Source of the DNA: Psychroflexus sp. ALD_RP9
GTDB lineage: Bacteria > Bacteroidota > Bacteroidia > Flavobacteriales > Flavobacteriaceae
Direction of reading: 5' to 3'
DNA: 64,000 nucleotides
NCBI RefSeq assembly: GCF_017311165.1
Contig: NZ_CP062973.1
Location: 186,001 to 250,000, forward strand
Shown: one piece after another, positions 47,163 to 52,964 of the stretch
How positions within the stretch are numbered: the stretch's first letter is position 1
How the letters are laid out: each line of letters starts with the position of its first letter
Notes under the pieces: model-generated
What the model saw: the letters and a program-made list of their open reading frames with translations, nothing else
Database searches by the model: none
Told to the model about the DNA's origin: nothing
Translations under genes and position numbers: made by a program

Positions 47163-47441
47163 TTATACCCTAAAAGCTAAAACAACAAATATTAAATAAG
47201 GAATTAAAATTAAAGCTCCTTTATAACGGCCAATGGAGTGCTGTTTTGGTAATAAGGCTAAAATCAAGCTTAGTTTAGCAAAGCCAATCATCCAAAATAT
47301 ATCAATACTTAAAATAGATTTAGATTGTAATGCAATAGGCTTAATCATAGATGTTATACCTAACACAGGCGCCATATTAAAAATATTAGAACCGATTAAA
47401 TTTCCTAAAGAAATGGCTTTTTCGCCCTTAAAAGCAGTTTT
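47163..47441 (-). pseudogene. Truncated 3' end of a Ca/Na antiporter gene (displaced copy)
   Basis: The minus strand encodes the last ~89 residues of a CaCA antiporter (from AFKGEKAISLGNLIG to the stop), nearly identical to the 3' end of the intact gene at 51533-52480. There is no upstream part, so it is a gene remnant. About 7-8 residue changes occur among ~10 base changes, mostly non-synonymous, including Lys in a membrane segment (GFAKLSLIL where the intact copy has GFATLTLIL), which points to relaxed selection. It most likely is the original gene end left behind when the cassette 47442-51532 was inserted. Confidence 0.85.
47169..47435 (+). repeat. Direct repeat copy 1 (antiporter 3' end)
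   Basis: About 267 bp, matching 51539-51805 at a constant offset of 4370 bp with about 10 mismatches by hand count (around 96% identity). Confidence 0.9.
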
Positions 47442-47463
47442 GAGAAATATTTAAAAAATTTTC

Positions 47464-47562
47464 AACACATGATGAAAAAGCGATTTTAACATTATACCTA
47501 ATGCTGTTTGTATTTTTTTTTTTTAGGTTCGCATCATAACCAATTTAAAATCGTGATGTGTT
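47464..47562. other. Inverted repeat A at the cassette's left end
   Basis: Two-part inverted repeat: AACACAT (47464-47470) with ATGTGTT (47556-47562), and CGATTTTAA (47481-47489) with TTAAAATCG (47545-47553). The ~55-base centre includes a run of 13 T. No homology to known insertion sequence ends was recognised. Confidence 0.6.
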
Positions 47563-47583
47563 CTTAGTCAATTATTAAAAAAA

Positions 47584-47613
47584 GAGAAAGCTCCTACCAG
47601 GTAGAAGCTTCTC
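47584..47613 (-). terminator. Minus-strand terminator-like hairpin inside the cassette leader
   Basis: On the minus strand the stem GAGAAGCTTCTACC / GGTAGGAGCTTTCTC is followed by TTTTTTTAATAATT, a classical rho-independent shape. No minus-strand gene precedes it, so it may belong to an unseen transcript or protect the region downstream. Confidence 0.6.
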
Positions 47614-47623
47614 CCGAAAGATG

Positions 47624-47675
47624 CATGAAAAAACTTACATCTCACTCTCAATTTGCAAATGTAAGCTTTTTCATG
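47624..47675. other. Long hairpin in the cassette leader
   Basis: A 17-bp stem, CATGAAAAAACTTACAT (47624-47640) with ATGTAAGCTTTTTCATG (47659-47675), one mismatch, around an 18-base loop. It has no T tract on the plus strand, so it is not a plus-strand terminator. Confidence 0.7.
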
Positions 47676-47708
47676 AGACCTCAACAGCCTTCAGAGCTGA
47701 AAATTTAA
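47625..47708 (+). CDS. Possible 27-residue upstream open reading frame
   Basis: An ATG inside the left arm of the hairpin opens a 27-codon frame (MKKLTSHSQFANVSFF...) that ends with TAA at 47706, 52 bases before the small secreted protein gene. It may be a leader peptide controlling that gene. It could equally be chance; there is no ribosome binding site to judge by. Confidence 0.3.
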   Translation: MKKLTSHSQFANVSFFMRPQQPSELKI

Positions 47709-47760
47709 TCATCCGTTATGATGGCAAACTGACAATCTAAATTTTTTAAATACGAATATC

Positions 47761-47997
47761 ATGAAAAAGTTTTTCACAATTATTGCACTTAGTGCAATAA
47801 CTTTAAGTTTAAATGCAAATAACGCTCAATTACAATCTAACGATGACTGTGAAAGTTATGCTATGACACAAGCAGCTAGCGAATTTAGTGCAGGCTACTT
47901 CACAACACCATGGGCATCGTTAGACTCTTACTTTTATTACCTCGGAATTTGTGAAGATTCAGATGGAATACCAGCAGATACAGTTATTATTGACTAA
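47761..47997 (+). CDS. Small secreted acidic protein with two cysteines
   Basis: A 78-residue protein with a signal peptide (MKKFFTIIALSAITLSLNAN, cleavage near residue 22). The mature part of ~56 residues is acidic (many Asp and Glu) and rich in Ser, Tyr, Phe and Ala, with two cysteines (SNDDCESY and LGICEDSDG) that could form a disulfide. No homologue is recognised. It is followed by the GLPGLI gene after 9 bases, so the two are probably co-transcribed. It is the natural candidate substrate of the neighbouring receptor. It could also be a secreted signal or toxin; nothing in the sequence decides. Confidence 0.75.
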   Translation: MKKFFTIIALSAITLSLNANNAQLQSNDDCESYAMTQAASEFSAGYFTTPWASLDSYFYYLGICEDSDGIPADTVIID

Positions 47998-48006
47998 ACA
48001 ACAATT

Positions 48007-48753
48007 ATGAATTACAAACGACTTTACATTTTAATATTTATCTTCAGTCCTGCTTTCTTAATTGCACAATCTGATTTTGAAATCACTTACAAGAAAAGAG
48101 TGCTACCAGGATATTTTCAAATTTCTGATTCGGTTAGCGAAGTTAAAAAGTCAAGGTATTTAAAGACAAGAAACAGCGTAAAACGAAATATCGGTAAATT
48201 TAAATACACTTTACAAATAGATACGGAGTCAAATATTTCAGAGTTTAAGGTGATTAAAACCATGAGTGTTGATGGAAATGAGCGATTTAATAACAATTTG
48301 AAAGGTATGTTAGGCGGTCGTTTTCCGATATATAATCATTTAAAAAAAGATAGTGTTTTTGAAAATGCTGATTTCAGAGGAAAGATATATTTTACACGTT
48401 ACAAGAGTCCGCGATACAAATGGCGTTTAACAAAAAAAACGAAAGATATTCTTGGATTTAAATGTTATTTGGCTGTTACTGAAGAGAGCACAGACAAAAC
48501 GGTTATTTTTAATTTTCAAAAAGATAAAAAGAAAGCTTTTCATGCTTGGTACGCTCCGAGTTTACCCTCCAAATACGGGCCGTCATTTTTTACGGGTTTA
48601 CCAGGATTAGTATTGCAAGCTGGAAATAAAAAAATGGAAATTTATGCCTCAGACATCAAAAATGTTAACAATGTAAAGGTTGAATTTCCTGATAAAAAAT
48701 CAATAACTCATAAACAAAAAATTAATCAGCTCAAAGCTATGATCGGCAGGTAA
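48007..48753 (+). CDS. GLPGLI family protein
   Basis: A 248-residue exported protein (signal peptide 1-20, ending AFLIAQ). The GLPGLV motif at 197-202, inside FFTGLPGLVLQAGN, defines the Bacteroidota-specific GLPGLI family. The preceding stretch, FKCYLAVTEESTDKTVIFNF and HAWYAPSLPSKYGPS, is typical too. Function is unknown; members usually occur next to large TonB-dependent receptors, as here. Composition is AT-rich like the host. A terminator follows it, so the receptor gene may have its own transcript or be reduced in level. Confidence 0.85.
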   Translation: MNYKRLYILIFIFSPAFLIAQSDFEITYKKRVLPGYFQISDSVSEVKKSRYLKTRNSVKRNIGKFKYTLQIDTESNISEFKVIKTMSVDGNERFNNNLKGMLGGRFPIYNHLKKDSVFENADFRGKIYFTRYKSPRYKWRLTKKTKDILGFKCYLAVTEESTDKTVIFNFQKDKKKAFHAWYAPSLPSKYGPSFFTGLPGLVLQAGNKKMEIYASDIKNVNNVKVEFPDKKSITHKQKINQLKAMIGR

Positions 48754-48779
48754 AAATAAATGTAAAGTCGTATGTTTTA

Positions 48780-48811
48780 TTTAACCCTCAAAAATGAGGG
48801 TTAAATTTTTT
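48780..48811 (+). terminator. Terminator-like hairpin between the GLPGLI and receptor genes
   Basis: TTTAACCCTC / GAGGGTTAAA with a 6-base loop and a T6 run, 27 bases after the GLPGLI stop. It may act as an attenuator, since the receptor gene starts 35 bases later and lacks an obvious promoter of its own. Confidence 0.75.
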
Positions 48812-48845
48812 ATGATAATTGATACAAAAAAATTTTAAATTATAT

Positions 48846-51524
48846 ATGAACCACCTTTTGAAAATATTTCTAGTACTCCTTATCCCACTAACCAGTTTTG
48901 CCCAAACTCATAAACTCGAAGGCAAAATCCAAGACAGCCTTCAAAACAGCATTCCTAACACCAATATTATTGCCACACCTTTAGACACTGATGATGAAAT
49001 TACCTTTTCCATCAGCGACCAAAAAGGCAGATACCGCTTAAAACTGAGCGAGCATTCAAGATATCTGGTAGAAATTACGTATTTGGGATTTCAAAAAATT
49101 TCAGATACCATTCAGATTTCAGAAAATCAAACACAAAATTTCACCTTAAAAGAAAGTACCGTAAGTCTGGAAGAAGTCTTAATTCGTCAGGAAATGGCAG
49201 TCATTGTGAAAGAAGACACCATCACTTACCACACCGACCAGTTTAAAACTGGTGAAGAACGTAAACTGCGCGACATACTCAAAAAGCTTCCAGGTGTGGA
49301 AGTCGATCGGGACGGCAACGTGAAAGTCAATGGCAAATCAGTCACTAAACTGATGGTCGATGGCAAAACTTTTTTTACTGGCGATGAAAAACTGGGTGTC
49401 AACAACATTCCCGCTGATGCGGTAGATGAAGTTGAAGCACTAGACAATTACAATGAAGTCGCATTTCTGAAAGGTTTGGAAGACAGCGACAAAATGGCGC
49501 TTAACATCAAGCTGAAAGACGGCAAAAAGAAATTCGTTTTTGGCGATGTAGAAGTTGGCGGTGGCGTGGAAGATCGATTTTTATTTTATCCCAAACTGTT
49601 TTATTACAGTCCCAAAACGGCTATTAATGTCATTGGCGATGTGAATAATATTGGTCAGAAATCCTTTACAGTGCAAGACTATTTAGATTTTGAAGGCGGA
49701 TTTGGTTTGGCGCTAGAAGACCCGTCAACCTATTTCAGCTTATACAGAGACGATTTTGCGCAATTTTTGCAAGAAGACGAATTCACCTACAGCAAAAATG
49801 ATTTTGGTGCCGCCAGTTTGTCTCAAGAATTGGGCGGTCATTTTAGTTTGGATGCGTACAGCATTTTCAATAAAGGCAAACTTGAAACGCTTACGAAACA
49901 AAATTTAACCTACCAAGCCAATAATCAAGCCGACGAATTCAGAGAACAAAGCGGGCTCAACGAACTGTTGTTTAGCATCAATAAAATAAAACTGAGATAC
50001 GACAATATGGACAATCTGGATTTGCGCGCCAATACCACAATCAAATACAATGAAGGGAATTCAGAAAATTTATTGAGCTCTTTTGTCCAAAATGAAAAAG
50101 AATTTGTGAACACCTATACCAAACCAGATAATATTGAGTTTGCACAAGTCTTCAACCTCAATAAACAGTTTTCTTACAAGCACACCACAAAAGTAGAAGC
50201 AAGCTTAAAACACAGCGACCAAACGACGGATCGGTTGTGGAATTTCAACCAAGCTTTATTTTCAGGCATTATTCCACTGGTCGATGAAGACGACACCTAT
50301 CAACTGAGCCAACGCAACCGCAATACGATCAATAATTTTAAACTCAATGCCAAGCATTATTGGGTGTTGGCAGATTTTCACCACATTTATCCCGTGGCAG
50401 GTTTCAATTATTTTGACACTGAATACCAAACTTTGGACGAACAAATCCTGAATGACGGCAGCACCAATAGTTTTCAAGATGCAGGATTCAATAATCAATT
50501 GGACTTCAATTTATTGGATGCGTATGCAGGATTTCAATACAAAACACAAATTGATGATTTGGTGCTTCGTCCAGGTCTTGTTGTTCACAATTACAGTTGG
50601 AATGCCGCGCAATTCAACAATGAAATAGCCAACAATAACAAAACCATTTTTCTGCCTGAATTTTTTGCTGAATATGAATTCAATACGTCAAAGAAACTAA
50701 AACTAGAATACAATCGGTATTCAAATTTCAGCAATATTTCAGGCTTTGCCAACCGTTTGCGTTTGCAAAGTTTCAACCAATTGTACCGAGGCAATGAAAA
50801 TTTAGAAAACCAACTTTACAATAGAATTCGCTTGAATTATAGGAATTTCAATCTTTTCAAAGGTTTGACATATTTCGTCAATTTGAGTTACAGTCACCGA
50901 GAAAAAAGCATCAGAAATCAAACAGAAATAGAGGGCATCGACCAGATTTCAACCAGTATTTATACCGATTTACCAGAAAATACGTACAGCATTTCAGGAA
51001 ATATCAACAAGCGCATTCCGGATTTCAGTTTTAGTTTAGGCACAAATTTTAGTTTTTCAGATTATTCCAGAATTATCAATAATGAAACGCTGGCTTACCA
51101 AAATAACAACTACAGTTACAATTGGAGAGTCAACACGCGATTTGATGATTTACCAAATTTTGAAGTCGGGTACAGACATTCATTTTCCAGGTTGAATTCA
51201 GATCAAATCGATAATAAATTTATGCGACTCACGCCTTTTGCTTTGGTCGAATACGACTTTTTAGACGATTTTATTTTTAAATTCGATTACGATTACAATT
51301 ATTTTAAAAACCAAACCACCGATAATTCCAACCGTTTTGAAATAGCCGAATCCAGCTTGTTTTATGGCAAAGAAGATTCCGCTTGGTCTTTTGAAATCAG
51401 TGCCACTAATATTTTCGATGTCGATTTCAAAAGAGAAAACTCCGTCAACGAATTTATCGTGTCCGACCGCCGCATTTTTCTTCAACCCAGAACTATTTTA
51501 TTCAAATTGATTTACAAGCTATAA
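48846..51524 (+). CDS. TonB-dependent receptor-like outer membrane protein with carboxypeptidase-like N-terminal domain
   Basis: An 892-residue outer membrane protein with a signal peptide (1-18, LTSFAQ), a carboxypeptidase-regulatory-like beta-sandwich domain (HKLEGKIQDSLQNSIPNTNI, about 20-100), a plug (REMKKLPGVEVDRDGNVKVN-like region at 145-165, TGDEKLGVNNIPADAVDEVE), and a long barrel ending RTILFKLIYKL. The plug and N-domain are of the SusC-like type. Base composition differs clearly from the neighbours: many CTG, GGC, GTC and GAC codons, whereas the host uses TTA, GGT and GAT. This suggests recent acquisition. The ATG at 48846 is preferred over an upstream TTG because it gives a proper signal peptide. 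Confidence 0.82.
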   Translation: MNHLLKIFLVLLIPLTSFAQTHKLEGKIQDSLQNSIPNTNIIATPLDTDDEITFSISDQKGRYRLKLSEHSRYLVEITYLGFQKISDTIQISENQTQNFTLKESTVSLEEVLIRQEMAVIVKEDTITYHTDQFKTGEERKLRDILKKLPGVEVDRDGNVKVNGKSVTKLMVDGKTFFTGDEKLGVNNIPADAVDEVEALDNYNEVAFLKGLEDSDKMALNIKLKDGKKKFVFGDVEVGGGVEDRFLFYPKLFYYSPKTAINVIGDVNNIGQKSFTVQDYLDFEGGFGLALEDPSTYFSLYRDDFAQFLQEDEFTYSKNDFGAASLSQELGGHFSLDAYSIFNKGKLETLTKQNLTYQANNQADEFREQSGLNELLFSINKIKLRYDNMDNLDLRANTTIKYNEGNSENLLSSFVQNEKEFVNTYTKPDNIEFAQVFNLNKQFSYKHTTKVEASLKHSDQTTDRLWNFNQALFSGIIPLVDEDDTYQLSQRNRNTINNFKLNAKHYWVLADFHHIYPVAGFNYFDTEYQTLDEQILNDGSTNSFQDAGFNNQLDFNLLDAYAGFQYKTQIDDLVLRPGLVVHNYSWNAAQFNNEIANNNKTIFLPEFFAEYEFNTSKKLKLEYNRYSNFSNISGFANRLRLQSFNQLYRGNENLENQLYNRIRLNYRNFNLFKGLTYFVNLSYSHREKSIRNQTEIEGIDQISTSIYTDLPENTYSISGNINKRIPDFSFSLGTNFSFSDYSRIINNETLAYQNNNYSYNWRVNTRFDDLPNFEVGYRHSFSRLNSDQIDNKFMRLTPFALVEYDFLDDFIFKFDYDYNYFKNQTTDNSNRFEIAESSLFYGKEDSAWSFEISATNIFDVDFKRENSVNEFIVSDRRIFLQPRTILFKLIYKL

Positions 51525-51532
51525 CTTATTGT

Positions 51533-52480
51533 TTAAGACCTAAGTGCTAAAACAACAAATATTAAATAAGGAATTAAAATTAAAGCTCCTTTATAACGGC
51601 CAATGGAGTGCTGTTTTGGCAATAAGGCTAAAATCAAGGTTAGTGTAGCAAAGCCAATCATCCAAAATATATCAATACTTAAAATAGATTTAGATTGTAA
51701 TGCAATAGGCTTAATCATAGCTGTTATACCTAACACAGAAGCAATGTTAAAAATATTAGAACCGATTAAATTTCCTAAAGAAATGGCTTTTTCGCCCTTA
51801 AAAGCCGCTATAAGTGAAGCAGCAAGCTCAGGTACACTAGTTCCAAAAGCAATCATAGTTACTGATATAACAAGCTCACTAACACCAAGTGTTTTTGCAA
51901 TTTCTACAGAGCCTTTTACGAGCCAATCTGAACCAAAATATAAACCTAGACCACCAATAATTAACCAGACCACTATTTTAAAGGTCGATACTTCTTTTAA
52001 TTGGTCATCAACCTCTTCAGTTGTAAATGATTTTTTACCGCGTACCTTTCTTATTAAAATAAATAAGTAAACAAATAAGCAACTTAACAAAACCAAGCCT
52101 TCTAAGGCTGAAATTACTTCACCAGATTTTAGCATGAAATACAATAAGCCTGAAAACAGCATCATCACTGGCCAATTTAAACGATAAAAGTCTTTATCTA
52201 TACCAATACTAGAAATTAAGCTAGTTACCCCTAAAACTAAGCCGATGTTCGCAATATTAGAGCCGACTACATTACCTAATGAAATATCAGAAAAACCTTC
52301 TAAAGCCGCTTGTAAACTTACAATTAATTCAGGAGCAGAAGTCGAAAAAGAGACAACAGTTAGGGCAATGATCATTTTAGAGATCTTTAATTTAAAAGAT
52401 AAGGCTACTGATGAACGCACTAAAAATTCACCGCCAATAACTAAAGCTGCTAAGCCTATTAAAACTAAAATCACATTCAT
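51533..52480 (-). CDS. Calcium/sodium antiporter (CaCA family)
   Basis: A 315-residue inner membrane exchanger of the YrbG type. It has two inverted alpha repeats, STSAPELIVSLQAALEG with SLGNVVGSNIANIGLVLG, and FGTSVPELAASLIAAFKG with SLGNLIGSNIFNIASVLG, ten hydrophobic segments in all. It exchanges Ca2+ for Na+ or H+. The frame is also open two codons further (GTG at 52486), but the ATG at 52480 is chosen. Its 3' end is repeated as a pseudogene fragment at 47163. The cassette receptor gene ends 8 bases from its stop, convergent. Confidence 0.92.
   Translation of the reverse strand: MNVILVLIGLAALVIGGEFLVRSSVALSFKLKISKMIIALTVVSFSTSAPELIVSLQAALEGFSDISLGNVVGSNIANIGLVLGVTSLISSIGIDKDFYRLNWPVMMLFSGLLYFMLKSGEVISALEGLVLLSCLFVYLFILIRKVRGKKSFTTEEVDDQLKEVSTFKIVVWLIIGGLGLYFGSDWLVKGSVEIAKTLGVSELVISVTMIAFGTSVPELAASLIAAFKGEKAISLGNLIGSNIFNIASVLGITAMIKPIALQSKSILSIDIFWMIGFATLTLILALLPKQHSIGRYKGALILIPYLIFVVLALRS
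51539..51805 (+). repeat. Direct repeat copy 2 (antiporter 3' end)
   Basis: The active copy of the duplicated gene end; partner of 47169-47435. It forms the present 3' end of the intact antiporter gene and borders the cassette on its right. Confidence 0.9.
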
Positions 52481-52548
52481 TACCACATAATTTTCTGCGA
52501 AAATAGAACTTAATTTCTGTTTTGTGAAAATGTTAAAAACTATTTTTA

Positions 52549-52562
52549 TAGTTATATAACTA
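52549..52562. promoter_or_regulatory. Candidate BlaI-type operator
   Basis: Perfect 14-bp palindrome TAGTTATATAACTA, upstream of the blaI-like gene; a half-site ATATAACTA recurs at 52592-52600 just before its ATG. It lies between the divergent antiporter and blaI-like genes, where an autoregulatory operator is expected. Confidence 0.45.
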
Positions 52563-52573
52563 AATTTATAGTT

Positions 52574-52581
52574 TATATTTG
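52574..52581 (+). promoter_or_regulatory. -7 element of the blaI-like operon
   Basis: TATATTTG fits TAnnTTTG; at the -33 spacing the triplet is TTA. The operator palindrome covers the -33 region, which would let a repressor block RNA polymerase. Confidence 0.5.
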
Positions 52582-52600
52582 ATTATTGAAATATATAACT

Positions 52601-52963
52601 ATGAATAACAATTTACCGCATTTAACAGCCAAAGAAGAAGAAATCATGGCCTGCTTATGGTCGCTTGAAAAAGCTTTTGTAAAAGAAATTGTGGCCCATT
52701 TAGGTCAAAACTTACATTACAACACCGTTTCTACCATTATTAGAAACTTGGAAGATAAAGGCTATGTTGAACATCAAGCCTTTGGTAAAACCCATCAATA
52801 TTACCCGAAAATTTCTAAAGAAGTTTATAGCGAGCATGTATTAAACCTAAATTCTCAACGCTTTTTTAATGGCTCTTATAAAGATATGGTTTCATTTTTT
52901 GCTAAAAAAGAGCAAATTTCTAAAGAAGATCTTGAAGATATTTTAAAGCTGATCAATAAATAA
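52601..52963 (+). CDS. BlaI/MecI/CopY family repressor
   Basis: A 120-residue winged-helix repressor: LTAKEEEIMACLWSLEKAFVK then NTVSTIIRNLEDKGYVEHQA and the typical dimerisation tail. Such repressors are cleaved or released after a partner membrane protease senses a signal (antibiotic or cell-wall stress). The ATG at 52601 is preferred over the upstream in-frame codon at 52586. The BlaR1-like sensor gene starts 1 base after its stop. Confidence 0.92.
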   Translation: MNNNLPHLTAKEEEIMACLWSLEKAFVKEIVAHLGQNLHYNTVSTIIRNLEDKGYVEHQAFGKTHQYYPKISKEVYSEHVLNLNSQRFFNGSYKDMVSFFAKKEQISKEDLEDILKLINK

Positions 52964-52964
52964 T

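Noticed and set aside
47442-51532. An integrative mobile element with its own recombinase
   Set aside because: Three genes and no integrase, transposase or relaxase frame were found, and no terminal inverted repeats or target duplications that fit an insertion sequence.
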